A stretch of DNA of 64,000 nucleotides from Aphrocallistes beatrix (Eukaryota; Porifera; Hexactinellida; Sceptrulophora; Aphrocallistidae), in assembly GCA_963281255.1 (NCBI GenBank), contig OY725504.1, positions 1,984,001 through 2,048,000 of the forward strand, in the 5' to 3' direction. How positions within the stretch are numbered: position 1 is the stretch's first letter; every line of letters begins with the position of its first letter. Shown here one piece after another: positions 11,319 to 22,861 of this stretch. The notes below the pieces were generated by a model that saw nothing but the letters and a program-made list of their open reading frames with translations, was not told the origin of the DNA and did no database searches. Position numbers and translations under genes: made by a program.

Positions 11319-11599
11319 CTTCCAAGTACCCCTTGAGCGTGAAAGTTGCAGAGAAGGGGAAAAGTCAAAGAAGTCGAAAACGGAAACGTGAAGCTTCTCC
11401 CGAGTTTGATGAGCCAAGGCCATGGTTGACTGCATCCGATTTAGTTCCTCTGCAACAGGAAGTACTTTATCAACAAATGGCAGTATTCTCAGAGCAACTG
11501 AAATTGATTGAAGAGCAAAGGGCTCATTATAAATTAAAAAGGGAAAACTATATGTCGATAATTAAAAGCTAACGAATATTTAAGCCACCTCTGGAGGTT

Positions 11600-11700
11600 A
11601 CTTAAAGTTGTTACTTAAGTTTGAACAAGCACAAACTTAAATCTTAGTGAATACCAATCTTGTTAAAAACGAGTTCGAACTTATAGTGCTTAAATAAAGA
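11600..11700. repeat. Harbinger subterminal palindromes (right block 1)
   Basis: Contains ACTTAAATCTTAGTGAATACC and GAGTTCGAACTTATAGTGCT, inverted relative to the left end at 7379. It follows the Myb-like stop directly. The sequence leaves the palindromic pattern at about 11695, where the region carrying the Mutator-like gene begins. Confidence 0.6.
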
Positions 11701-12285
11701 AATTCAAAAAATAAAAAAAATTTCAAAATTTGATTTTTTTTTCTAATGACTTTTTCATGAAGATAATACACCAGATTCATCTATTATGAAATTTGGCTGC
11801 ATTCTGAATGCTTTTGGGAGAGTTATAGTATATTGAAATTTGATAGCGTATACTTGTATATCGTTGTAAGATTTTTTAACTAAATTAGCCGTAATCTAAT
11901 ATCAATATTAAAAAACTATCTAATATCCAGTTACTGATATAATGTTATATCCAATTACAGATAGCAAATAATTTAGACTGTAATTAGTTGTAACCCAATA
12001 GTTTAAGTCTAATTAATTAGACAAATATCCAGCTTATACTTTTTTGAAATTTCTAATTATAGTTTTCAATTCTAAGGATAATTTTAGAATTCATTATATG
12101 ATTATATAATGTCCTTGGGAATATGATACATTCATAATCTAATATCTTTACATTTAATTTTCTAATTCTAGTTTTCAATTAAAAGATAATTTTAGAATAC
12201 GATATAAGTATATAAGATCTAATCCATAGAATACAAACAAGCACATATCAAAGTTTTACATAAGATTATTATATATATTATTGCA
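11701..12285. other. AT-rich leader of the second Mutator-like element
   Basis: Very AT-rich with no ORF. Probably the 5-prime non-coding part of the element that carries the 12286-14715 gene, but neither terminal inverted repeats nor a 9-11 bp duplication could be identified. Confidence 0.35.
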
Positions 12286-14715
12286 ATGGCATACAGATAC
12301 CAATACGAATCAAGTTCGTTCGATGAGAACGACACCTTTTCACGAGGTCGTCGCACCTTGTGGAGTGATAGCTATTCTCTTCCTCCAACTCCAGCGCCTC
12401 AGCAACCAACTACATCCATTGAGCGCATGAATACCCCGCTTCCCCCTGAAGATAGCCCAACCTTTTCGGGTTTTCGGCAAGCTGTCATTACTCCATTGGA
12501 ACCAGGGTTGACTCTATGCCCTCAAGAGCCAGATGATATATTCCAAGAACCTATAGAATATGGCACTATCGATGTCAGAACTAAGGGAAAGAGAAGGTAC
12601 AGATTTGGCGGGCACAAGAGACAATTTCCAGGGAATAGATTCACTTCCTCAAAAAGAAGCTTTTCGCCAACATATGAGAGGGAAGGTGTTATCTCAAAAC
12701 CATGTTAGATGATCTTACCGTCTGCAAATCTTGCAAAAAGGGCTCCATGGGGATGTTCCATCAAAGCAGAGGGCTGGATCTGCTACTTACCTACAATTCA
12801 AGTGTACAGCAAGTTCCACCCAGCAAGGCTTTTGGAGTGTAGGAGGTCAATCCAAAGCAAAAATTCAAGTTGGCAACCAGCAAATTCGAAAAAGAAACGA
12901 ACTACTCTATGGTAGTATTTTGGGTGGCAGGCTTATTGGTGTGGGAATTTCTAAGCTTGAACTATATCACGCGACACTAAGCATACCCATCCCCTGTTCT
13001 CGCCATACTTACGTTGAAGCAGAAAGGGAGTTAATAGTTGCAGCCGAATATATTGCAGCAAAATCAATGAAAAGAGCGGTGAAAGAACTCCAATCTCACG
13101 CAGAATGTCATTTCAACGGAAAATATGTCCATGCTATTGCTTCATATGATGGTTCTTACCAACAACGTAGTGGAAAAAGTGGCGGAGGATTTAGCAGGTA
13201 CTGCTTTGCAGCGGCAATATCCGCAAACACGGGAAAGGTTTTATCATATTGCATAGCATCAAACTCATGCAAACTTTGCAACGAGTATGAAAATCTTCTA
13301 ATAACAGGCCAAATCACGAAAAAAGACCTGTCGACTTGGAACGCAAGTCATTCCAAAGTTTGCACAGCTAAGTATCAAGACTACGCCTCTGTGCAGCTTG
13401 AATCAGCGTTGGCACCATCTGTTGTACAAGATGCACTTGATCGCGGTGTAATTTTTTCAGGATTAGTCACAGATGGTGATACAAACACTCACCAGAAATT
13501 GCATTCAGCAGGTCTCTATAAACACCTTGGCATACATGAAATTGAACGTATTGAATGCTAGGCTCACGTTTGCAAAGGGATAAAAATTAACATTATTCGA
13601 AGACAAGAAAAGGCGCTAAAACTCAATAGAGATGAAAAGAATCTTCAAAAACATTTATTAGCCCAAGGCGTGATGTCAGAGGCAGAAATTTTGAAGCAAA
13701 TATCATCTCAATTTCGGGGCACAATACAAAAGGACCCCCGCAAAAGAGGAACCTGCCAAAGTAATTCGAACCGTTAATGATACCGTTGCAGGACAGGTAG
13801 CAAGCTACTATAGGCTTGCTATACATAGTAATCGCGGCAATAGTACCGAAATTATCCGTGCTATAAATGCAATTCCTTTGCATCTTTCAGCAAATGATGA
13901 CAATGCCAAAGAAAACCATAGATTCTGCCCCTTCACAAGTAATACCCGGTGCCGGTACCAAGAGGCGATTTTCAATAGTAGAACTCCTCACCACCCGAAT
14001 TACCTAAGTGAAGATGCTTGCAAGATTATTACTGATGTTTTCAAAGAATTCGGCTATAATACACCAATGTTCATTCAAAAAGTTCAACAGGGGAGAACCT
14101 CGAACCATAATGAGGCCATCCACTCTGTATTATGGAGAATGGTGCATAAAGATGAATATGCAAGCTATGAGATGTTGCAACTAGGTTCCGCACTTGCAAT
14201 CATAAGATATAATGATGGCTTCCGAGGAATAGAAACACTATTTCGACTCCTTGAAATACCAATTTCCCCACAAATTCGTAACCACTTCCAAAAATTAGAC
14301 CTCAGAAGGGTGAAAGAAAGCTATCGGATTCAAGCCAGGCAATAGACGTTTTGCTAAGAGGCAACACCGATATAGCAAAGTCGCGAGACAAATCAGAAAA
14401 CATGGCGCTGGCTATTCTTCTGGAGCATATTCAACAGACCAGCGGAAATTTCACAGCTCGTCTCCCGAAGAGGATATTACACAGCCTCAATCAGCTCTAT
14501 TAGCCATATGCCAAATATGTCAAGGCACTGAAGAAAACTGCATCGGCATTGGAATCGACCTGAAAGTCAAATCAACCCAGATCAATTGGATTCAATGCGA
14601 CAGATGTGATCTGTTGAGCCACATGGAGTGCGTGGGTATCGCAGAAAATGAAATTGAAGAAGATGCCGACTGGTATTGTATAGATTGTGTTGATTCTTTT
14701 GAAACTTTTGTGTAA
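12286..14715 (+). pseudogene. Mutator-like transposase with C-terminal PHD finger (copy B)
   Basis: The ATG at 12286 opens a disordered, proline-rich N-terminus (140 codons). Then CKSCKKGSM, the treble-clef-like cysteine pair of the family, appears in another frame at about 12725. A long frame to 13561 carries AIASYDGSYQQRSGKSGGGF (first Asp), NTGKVLSYCIAS, CKLC, and SGLVTDGDTNTHQKL (second acidic motif). AHVCKGIKI follows the stop at 13561. After a shift, 13878-14345 has GRTSNHNEAIHSVLWRM (NES-type motif). A further shift leads to 14347-14715 with CQIC, CDRC, H, C and CIDC, a C4HC3 PHD finger, ending FETFV. At least four frameshifts or stops. Differs in sequence from copy A, so a separate lineage. 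Inserted between two Harbinger palindrome blocks. Confidence 0.8.
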
Positions 14716-15836
14716 TATTAGAAAAATAGTATTCTTTTTAGCTATGTACTTGTTTGCTGTTTAGTCATCGAGAATAAAACAATAGTTTGTTGCTAATTGA
14801 GTATAGAATGGAAACAATAAATATATTTTATAAATAGCCTAAAAAGTAAATGCTATTGTTTAGAGCAAAAAAAAACGGATAGCTCATGTGTTCACAAGAA
14901 CTCTTTATGGCGTCCCCTACTGGAATTGTCATGAACTCCTACCCAGGCAGAGCATTCGTCAATACGTAGGATATGAGCTATCCTATAATTGTCACTTTTA
15001 CATTAGCTATTGATACTAAACAATATTTAGCAACATACCGTAGTGGTTGGATAAGAATTCGACTACGCAATAAACCTAAATTTGGATTCATCAATAAAAA
15101 CACGCAACAATTGTTAGTTCCTAATTCGAATTCATAGGAATTTAATTGTTCTAAAATTCAAATATAATAGGAACTCAAAATGAAGGAAAGAATTGATTTC
15201 TAAAATAGCTCTGTTATCTAGAAATATAATCAATCTATAGAATAACTATGATTTAGAAACAATTATTGACGTTATTATTAGATTATATCATCTTGAGATC
15301 ATTTTAATTTTAATTTTACTCAAAATATAAGTGAAAATTTGATTCTAAAAACTACATTTTGAACAAATTCTCAAAGCCAAATCAAGTAAGATTTGAATGA
15401 ACTCATAAATAAAAGTAAGTATACTATATAGTGATAAAGATAGCTGACTACGGTATTATTGTTTAAGCAAATACTTTAAGAACTGCGAATTTAAATACAA
15501 AATTAAGCCGAAAAATACCAAATATACAGTGATAAATCAATTTTGAAATCAATATTTTTGTCAGTATTTCATATTATCTAATGATTGTAGTCAGTTATGT
15601 TCTATAATGGATAGGTTGAAGATAGAACTTATAATCTTACAAATATCACTCAAGCTCAGAAAAAATCTTTAAAAATTTGAACAATGTTATTTGTATAGGA
15701 AAATAAAACTTTCAGTTGACTGTAAAAATGAAATTAAGCCTCTGATTGATTCAAAAATTGTAATATAGTTCTTTGCGCCGCAAAATAATTCATAAAAACG
15801 ATTATCAAATTTTTTGAGATTCAATAATATTCGATC
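14716..15836. other. AT-rich 3-prime region of the Mutator-like element
   Basis: No ORF. Likely non-coding sequence downstream of the PHD-finger stop. No terminal repeat was recognised up to the Harbinger palindromes at 15837. Confidence 0.35.
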
Positions 15837-15942
15837 TATTTTAAAGTTGTACTTGAGTTCGTACTTAGTACGAACTTAAGTTGATCTTAGTGAATACCAT
15901 TTAAGTTCGAACTTAGTACTTAAGTACTAAGTTCGTACTTAA
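15837..15942. repeat. Harbinger subterminal palindromes (right block 2)
   Basis: GAGTTCGTACTTAGTACGAAC, a CTTAGTGAATACCA motif and TTAAGTACTAAGTTCG belong to the same subterminal set as 7379-7580. The block ends abruptly at a HINE-like fragment (15943). It is best explained as the far side of a Harbinger right end split by the Mutator-like insertion, but an independent solo end is possible. Confidence 0.55.
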
Positions 15943-16051
15943 CAGTAAGACAGACATATTTAGAGATGTTATCTCCCTTATACTTAATCAGTGTAAGCTC
16001 AGGCGCCCAAAGGCGACTCTGGCGGACACCAAAAGCAAGCGAAGCTCTTGT
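15943..16051 (+). repeat. HINE-like 3-prime fragment
   Basis: Matches the family's last about 110 bp: AGACAGACATATTTAGAGAT, then GCTCAGGCGCCCAAAGG and a GGCGGACACC...GCAAGCGAAGC tail ending CTTGT. The 5-prime part is absent. Confidence 0.75.
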
Positions 16052-17394
16052 ACATTAAATGCTGTAATCAAGTGAATTGTCTTATAATCATTAGTAACAT
16101 AAATGACACAGCCACCTTTAAATGGATGCATAATTACAAATGTAATTCTCTACATTATCACTTCATGTTGGTAAAAATGGTCATCATGGATTATGGCATC
16201 ATTGATCTCTCTAATTTATTGTGAATTTAAAGGGCGAGCTGCATACGATAAGTTGTCATTTGTTCGAATCGCCACATAAATAAGTCCAATTGTCAGTTTA
16301 AAGTAAAAGCTTTACAATCAAAATAGTATATTTGTTGTATGTTTTTTTGTTTGTTCATTATTAATAGAAAAACATTATGCTATAGAGAGTTGAAGACTTG
16401 TTTAAAGTGGTAATGTTACACGTTGGCACGATCTATTGTTTTTTGAAGCGAAATAAGGGATTATAACGTCACAACAGGATTGGTTTATCGACATTCTTAT
16501 TTCTGTGCTCATTAGCACGAATTTCAGTCAGTACAGAGAACCACTTATGTATAATCGGTTTTCTGAATTTGATTTTTTTGTTGAAAATTTGGTTCTGAAA
16601 GAAAATGTGTGTGATAAAATAATAGGTGCATGAAGTATTACCGTCAGTGTTCCCTCTAAATTCCAGGGGATATGACTTCTGGCCGGAGGCGGGGAAAATA
16701 TTTATCAAGCAGGGTTGGATACAGACCTGAAAATCATAATCATAAAATCATAAGAAAATCATAAGTAAGATGGCATCAAATATTTTCAGGAGGTGCTAAC
16801 CCCCCTTTGGGGAGGATGACTATGCAGGCTGGATTAGGTTTTTTACTCCCAGGGGTGTGTTTTTTCTCGAGATTAGTTTTCTCAATCCCGGAATCCCGAT
16901 TATGTTTAATCCTGCATATATATATATACCTTTGTTGTAATGTCAATTGATTTGTACTACTATATACAGGTTTTCCAATTATTGGATGAAATACTATTTC
17001 AATATCTATAATACACTTTGAATAACATAGTATATAATTAAAGAATAAATAATATGCTCGAATTGAAATTACTTTTCCAAAGGTTACCTTTCTAACAATT
17101 ATTAGTGATTTGCATGGCTAAAATATCGAATTTACAAATATTTATATGATGGGGAGAAAAAAAGTTTTGAAGGAGCAGCAATTTGGAAATCTTTTAAGCA
17201 TTCCCTATGCGGAAAATTAGTTGAATGTTATTCCTGAAAAGTGCATAAGTGCGTAGGCGGATCGACCAAAGGATTACACATTTATTTAAGATCAATCCAC
17301 GAAGTTAACTGTCTAAGCACCTTAATATTTCATTAATTCAAATTTAGTTATGCCATTAAACTATTAGACAAATTCTAGCATACTGATTCTGGAA
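16052..17394. other. no gene recognised
   Basis: AT-rich. The open stretches are short and show no family motif. It contains a short (TCATAA)-like run near 16730-16765 and a (TA)n tract near 16915-16930. Confidence 0.4.
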
Positions 17395-17452
17395 ATTCTG
17401 CGGACACAAAGTGTCCGCAAGCCGCGCAGCGAAGCAAGCGAAGCGTAATTGT
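17395..17452 (+). repeat. solo HINE-like hairpin tail
   Basis: CGGACACAAAGTGTCCG is a perfect 7-bp stem with an AAA loop. It is followed by AGCCGCGCAGCGAAGCAAGC and the ending AATTGT. It is the GC-rich tail of the HINE-like family with no body attached. Confidence 0.75.
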
Positions 17453-17727
17453 TATATATTAAATCTATATAAAGCGTTTCTGAAACCCTGATTGCATTAA
17501 TGGATGAGGTTATTGCATAGCCTACTATATATAAGGTCTCAGAGTAATGCGGTAGAAGATGGTTGAACTAATATATGAGCTGCCTTAAATCATTAACAAA
17601 GCACAATAGAGCTTAGGAATATATTATCACCATATATAAATATGGTGTCAAAGTACCCATAGCCGTTGTTAAAATTTAGATTAGTCACCATATGGTTGCG
17701 CAATAGGATATATTTGTGACAAAATTG

Positions 17728-18530
17728 GTGATTTTCGGAGGCCGTTTAATGCCACTTCTAAGTGTTTTTATTTTAAAAGATTTCGCATAGAACTGGGATG
17801 TGAATGGGTGAATACGAAGAATTTAGAATTTTTCATGGAATGTTGCTACATTCCAGTGTTACTATGGAAACGTGTTTTGATCAGTTGGGGTCATAGCTTA
17901 AAAACCGCGATAGCTAGACATTCAAATGTAATTCCTTTGATAGCCAATAGGCTATTTCCTGATAAGGATACCGCCCTCGAAACACATAAGATTTGGCTTA
18001 CAGCATACGATGAAAGTAGAGCTACAAGAGATGTTAAGCGTGGGCAGGTATCTCCGTCAAGAAATACTTACACATTCCAAACCGTTTTTGATTCTCATTT
18101 CTAGTTTTTGAGATACAGTGTCTCAAAGTCTGTTTTTTTCGTTTATCGCTAGCACATCTTAAGTGATAATATAATTTATTTGTCTAAATTCAATAGTTTA
18201 CGAGTTATTAGATAATTTATCATATTGGTCACATTTGGTAATTTGTCGAATATCTCGTAAACCATTTAATTTAGACGTCGAAATGATATTATCGCTTAAT
18301 ATGAAGTAGTATATTCGCTATCAAATGGAAAACATTTGAATGTCTAGCTTTCGCGGCTTTCAAGATATGACCCCAACTGACCAGAACACGTTTCCATAGC
18401 TACACTGGAATGTAGCAACATTCCATTAAAAAAATCCAAATTTTTCGTATTAACCCATTTAGATCTCAGTTATATGCGAAAAGTTTTAAATTAAAACACT
18501 TAGAAGTGGCCTTAAACGACCTCTGAAAAT
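17728..18530. repeat. foldback repeat FB-A, copy 2
   Basis: The left arm (GGAGGCCGTTTAATGCCACT, then TGTTGCTACATTCCAGTGTT) is mirrored by 18370-18525. The arms exceed 150 bp and the copy is related to 5134-6110. A 193-bp TTAA-flanked unit sits within the left half at 17966-18158. No coding capacity. Confidence 0.8.
17966..18158 (+). mobile_element. 193-bp terminal unit of the TTAA family, solo copy
   Basis: Starts GGATACCGCCCTCGAAA after ATAA (a mutated TTAA) and ends GCTAGCACATC before TTAA at 18159-18162. The same unit ends the long TTAA elements (27776-27967 and 34163-34354, reversed) and occurs at 33458-33651. It is embedded in repeat FB-A. Confidence 0.75.
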
Positions 18531-18687
18531 TTAGAAGCACAAATACATGACAAACACTATTAATAAACTTTTCTATTATACCAGCCCTAATTGATATGTT
18601 GATCGAATTATTTTATAATTATTTGATATTCAGGGCGAGCGAAGCGAGTGAAAAAAATAATGATATGAGTTTTTTTTCTACCAGATA

Positions 18688-18718
18688 TCCTTAATAATAA
18701 AACTCGATTAATGTATGT
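18688..18718 (+). repeat. HINE-like 5-prime end, solo
   Basis: TCCTTAATAATAAAACTCGA followed by TTAATGTATG is the family start without its (TA)n tract or body. A short GCGAGCGAAGCGAG motif just upstream (18632-18650) resembles the tail. Confidence 0.6.
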
Positions 18719-18785
18719 TAGCTCAATCAACTTTCGATTTGACCCCTTGAAAAAATTGCAATATAATTTCTAGCCACAAATACTA

Positions 18786-20119
18786 AGGGCAACCCATGGA
18801 TTCCAGGATTAGAGATACAAAAATTAATTAAGCAATAATTAAAATACAAAACTACATTAAATGTTCAAAATATTCCCCCTTATTCTGAATACAGAGTTCC
18901 AACCGCTCCAACCACTTATGAAAAGTTTTTTTGTAGTCTTCTTTGGGGTTGGCTTTGAGATACTGGAAAATGGCACTTCCAAGCTGGTGGTTGGTCTCAA
19001 AATCTCTACCAGACAGATGCAATTTAAGGTTGTTAAACAACCAGAAGTCACATGGAGAGAGATCTGGGCTGTAAGGTGGATGCTGAAGCTCCACTACACC
19101 CAAGGACTCCAATGTATCCTTCACAAGCTGAGTTTTATCGGGCCTAGCATTATCGTGAATAATTCGCAGGCCTTTGCATATGGTACGTGGGCGCCTCTCT
19201 TTATAGTTCTGTTCTACTGCAGCAAGGCAGGTAGTGGCATAATACTCCCCTGTTACTCTTTGGCCTTTAGGTAAGCATATTTGAGCTACTGATCCATATG
19301 CGTCAAAGAAAATTGTGCACAATATCTTCCGTCCAAACTTATCGGGCCTGGAATTTTGGAGGGGGTTTTCTTGATCCGTCGTCATTTTTTCCTACCCAGG
19401 TACATGTAGCCGATTTTGTTTCAGGTTGATTATGCTTATCCATGTTTCATCCCCTGTAAAGATTTCGCAAAGACGCCTAGGGTCTGCATTGCTATTTTTC
19501 TTTAAGAGTTCTTAGGACATTTTTAGACGTGACAATCGCTGAGATTCGGTGAGTTTGTGCAGGATTCCAATGTGCACAAAGCTTTCGCATTTGAAGATCG
19601 ATGGTCAGAATCCTCTCAACACTTCCCGTTGATATCCCAGATTCATGAGCAATCTCTTTGATACTACAGTGTGGGTCCAAATCAACAATAGCCTTAATAC
19701 GAGCGATATTCTCGTCCGTCCGAACCTTAAATTCGGGGCCCTGGTCGAAGGTCATATTCAACAGATAGTCTTCCTCCTCGGAAGCGAGCTTCCCACTCAC
19801 ATACCCTCGAATAGGAAAGGTGACTATCTGGACATACAATGACCAGCTCTTCAAATATCGCTATAGGAGCAAACCCGAGTTTTGTGAGAAACTTGATGTA
19901 GATCCTCTGTTCAAAAATGGAATCTGATTCCTTTGAAGCCATAAAATTACCCAGTATCAAAAAGTCAAGTATTACAATCTGGTGAATCTCAGAAAATATA
20001 CGTGCGATTGAGTTGAACTCAACTGCAATCGAAAGGAAATTCTCGAAATATCTATTACTATGGTAATCTAATATGTATGATCTGATGTAAGTCAACTCCT
20101 GGAACCCATGGGTTGCCCT
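18786..20119 (-). mobile_element. complete mariner element (M3), about 1.33 kb
   Basis: The inverted ends are AGGGCAACCCATGGATTCCA (18786) and, in reverse complement, AGGGCAACCCATGGGTTCCA (ending 20119). TA precedes the left end. The right flank reads TT, probably a mutated TA. The size is typical of a full mariner. It holds the frameshifted transposase gene on the minus strand (18852-19942). Confidence 0.85.
18852..19942 (-). pseudogene. mariner transposase (M3)
   Basis: Begins MASKESDSIFEQRIYIKFLT at 19942, same subfamily as M2. The frame is lost at the RPGPRI segment (about 19730). It resumes as SIKEIAHESGISTGSVERIL (helix-turn-helix), with LCAHWNPAQTHRIS. It shifts again around GDETWI (about 19445), and the final frame from 19385 has IFFDAYGSVAQICLPKGQ, IIHDNARPDKTQ and YSPDLSPCDFWLFNN, ending QNKGEYFEHLM. 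The catalytic spacing is DD34D and all three Asp are retained. At least two frameshifts. The HDNARPH motif is altered to HDNARPD. Confidence 0.85.
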
Positions 20120-20189
20120 TTGTAACTCTAGAAGCCAGGCCAAAATTTGAAAAATATCAGGAGATTTCAACTTTTTTTTAATTTTTTTT

Positions 20190-20296
20190 ACTGTAGAATC
20201 CCCAGCATTTATATGGCTTCATTGCCATAGAAAATGGCTGGGAGACATCCGTGATATCGGGGACACTGTGTCCCCTCTGGGCATTCTACGGTTAAA
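20190..20296. repeat. short inverted-repeat element
   Basis: TGTAGAATCCCCAG on the left and CTGGGCATTCTACGG on the right pair imperfectly around about 75 bp of unique sequence. This may be a tiny MITE; no family assignment. Confidence 0.35.
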
Positions 20297-20811
20297 AGTA
20301 GATATTATAGATTATCGTATATTTCTGGTCATTTTTAGCGATATTTAGTCATATCTTGGAAAAGATTTGCAGAGATGTGCAATTTAGCATTCTCAATTTT
20401 ATAGTATTCCCTCTTTATAATTCTGCTTTGTCAAATGTAGCTTTTCGCAGCACTGCGTCCAAAATTATTTATGACTTTAATGATCTATCAACAACTGCGA
20501 TTGTGAAACAAAAAAGGCCTGGATAATTGGAATTGCAGTTAAGATTGTAACAAATGACTTATAGAACAATCCAAGGAAACCCACTCAAGTTGTCATGAAC
20601 TGTCGTCTGTTGAAGAAACGAGTGGTTTCTTCACAGAAACATCGCATCATTATTTAAATATCTTATTTGTTGGTAACAAATGGTAAAGCAGATATTGCAT
20701 CTATAGGACAAGTCATTATGCAAGTAGCACGGCCTCGTGTTATAATAGCGTCACTACAACAAGGATAGGGAATACAGACACATTAATTTGCCGCTCTTGT
20801 TTACAAGTGCA
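20297..20811. other. no feature recognised
   Basis: AT-rich spacer without ORFs or identifiable repeats. Confidence 0.4.
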
Positions 20812-21118
20812 ATAATATAACGAATTGATTGAAAAAAATTGCCAGGCACAGAAGGCTTATTTTTGGGAGTCTTTTTAAAAAAATATTTTATCATTAGAAA
20901 TTCCAGTTTTTCGATCATAACTCAGCCATTTTAGGTAATATAATGTGTATATTAATATACCTCACATATGATGCAACTATCATCAAAAAATGATGACGAA
21001 TCACTTTGTTATGACGTCATCAATATGCATCAAAATTTTAAAAATTGACAAATTTGGTGATTTTTCGTGTGGTGTCGCTTAGAACAGTAGGACAGACATA
21101 TTTAGAGATGTTATCTCG
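20812..21118 (+). repeat. HINE-like element, 5-prime truncated copy
   Basis: Starts ATAACGAATTGATTGAAAAA. It includes the conserved blocks AACTCAGCCATTTTAGGTAA, CACATATGATGCAACTATCA and TTGTTATGACGTCATCA, then GACAGACATATTTAGAGATG. It stops there without the hairpin tail. Another copy starts directly after it. Confidence 0.85.
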
Positions 21119-21330
21119 TTTATCCTTACTATTAAAACTCGATTAATGTTTGTTTGTTTGTGTATGTATATATATACTATATATATCTGTAACGAATTGA
21201 TTGAAGAAAGCTGATTTTTGGCACGTGGTAGTCTTTTGGCTATGGCTCCAGTAAGTTCTGAGCTCAGACGAAAATGTTGACCCATCATGGAATTATGACG
21301 TCATTGTAACATTTTTGAAAAAATTATCTG
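21119..21330 (+). repeat. HINE-like element, 5-prime part
   Basis: TCCTTACTATTAAAACTCGA, a GTTTGTTTGTGTATG and (TA)n tract, then CTGTAACGAATTGATTGAAG and GGCTATGGCTCCAGTAAGTT. It leaves the consensus after about 21310. GC-rich GAAGACGCAAAGCGGCC at about 21370 may be a relic of the tail. Confidence 0.8.
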
Positions 21331-22080
21331 CACTCATATAACAGCATCTACGTAAATTTTCAAATGTACTACGAGCGAAGACGCAAAGCGGCCAAGTGCG
21401 GACTAACAAAATGTATTTCATAATGCACAAAAGCGGCCTTTGAGAAAGAGTTTCGTCGTAAAGCGACATAGCGTGAAATGCTAGCGAGTAATTAAAAGGA
21501 AATTCATTATAGAATGATACGAATTAATTTGCAAATACTTTTAGAATGTACCTATTTAAAACAAATGAATATATTTCCACAAGTTTAAAGTTACCATAAA
21601 ATATATTCTAAAAAGAAATCGTAGCAAATACAGCACAAAGCAAAATTAAAGTTTAAAAACTCACAAATTGGAGGCACCGGTTATAGACCCTCCTCCTCCT
21701 CTACCTGCTCGCCTTCCTTCAGTTCGTGTTCGAGACTAGATAAAACCAAAGGATATTATATACCTTAGCAAAGGAAATTTCGAACAAGCTATACTCAGTT
21801 TCTAAGCTATATTGAGTGGAGTCTCCGAATACCAGATCCATTAAGGTTATGGCTTTTGTATGTTGAAGAGAGATGTTATCGTATCGGAGACTGGTCTTTA
21901 TATACATATGTATATTAAATCACTCAATTCACAACATTTAGAATGCAGTTGATGAGTCTACGATTAAGTTCGAAGATATAAGCAAAATGTTTATACCTCA
22001 TAATTTATATAGATGTCTCAATTTTATTATAGTGTCTAACAATTTAGAAGGTTTTGTGTATATTTTCACACCCTAATGTA
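21331..22080. other. no gene recognised
   Basis: AT-rich. Contains remnants of GC-rich tail-like motifs (21366-21500) and no supported ORF. Confidence 0.4.
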
Positions 22081-22851
22081 CAGGGTAACACATAAGTTCT
22101 GTTACAAGCTTCATTAGGAATAAAATTTCATATACTCAAACGATCTTAGTTATTATGGTCCTTAGAGATTGTAATTCGAATATTTTCAATGATTTTAGAA
22201 GTTTTTTCGATTCTATGACTTAGAAATGTGTTCTGTATGGTGAATTTTGTGAAAAAAAATGTGTCCTGGCACGCAGCGAAAATCGCGAATCAGGGCCCAC
22301 TGTTTCAGTAAAAAATGTCTTCATAATCGATGTCCCATTACTATTTAGCACCAGGTACCTTTCATTCGCCATAGAAATATTTAATAAATCCACTGAATTC
22401 GTTATCAGAAACGAGAAAAAGTTATTCAGTCGCAGTTCAAATCAGGTACATTTTGCAAAATTCCCCAAAATGGCACTTTTTTTCACATCACAAAAGAATC
22501 TGATCCAATTGGTCTTCAAAATGCACTGATCTGAACATCTTATATTTCTACAAATTTAGAGTCTTCGAGGAAAATGTGTGAGCTAATTTTTCCTAGAATT
22601 TGAAGACTCTGGGAAGATAACTTGAAAAGCAGTGAACCTTGATTCACGATTTTCGCTGAGTGCCAGGACACCTTTTTTTTCGCAAAACTCACTATACAAA
22701 ACACATTTCTAAGTCATAGAATCGAAAAATCTTTTAAAATCATTAAAAATATTCGAATTACAATCTCTAAGGACCATAATAACTAAGATCGTTTGAGTAT
22801 AAGAAATTTTATACCTAATGAAGCTTGTAACAGAACTTATGTGTCACCCTG
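22081..22851. mobile_element. foldback Tc1/mariner-type MITE, 771 bp
   Basis: The ends CAGGGTAACACATAAGTTCT and, in reverse complement, CAGGGTGACACATAAGTTCT are flanked by TA (22079-22080 and 22852-22853). The inverted arms continue for about 250 bp, including GTGTCCTGGCAC near both centres. No ORF. The long arms would fold into a hairpin. Confidence 0.9.
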
Positions 22852-22861
22852 TACATATATT

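Larger units (their letters stand above)
9309..11572 (+). pseudogene. Harbinger Myb/SANT-like accessory protein, split by a hAT
   Basis: The ATG at 9309 opens MTEMEKVRKTNWTKEEEC. The next frames, after small shifts, give LIECIEIAGDSIRGSG, VEEVKKKWNNLKLAAK, a TGGGSNSAG turn and FESSPSFMGVQ. The hAT at 9737-11318 cuts the coding sequence. It resumes at 11319 and runs open to 11572 with RSRKRKREASPEF, ASDLVPLQQ and a basic coiled tail (EEQRAHYKLKREN). Harbinger elements encode such a DNA-binding partner that helps the transposase reach the element ends in the nucleus. The orthologous gene at 55647-56215 shares NWT(K/R)EEEC, RGSG and LLPLQQ. Frameshifts and the insertion make it non-functional. 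Confidence 0.8.

Noticed and set aside
18861..19274. 137-codon plus-strand open frame
   Set aside because: Shadow of the mariner M3 transposase, which is on the minus strand and carries the recognised motifs.
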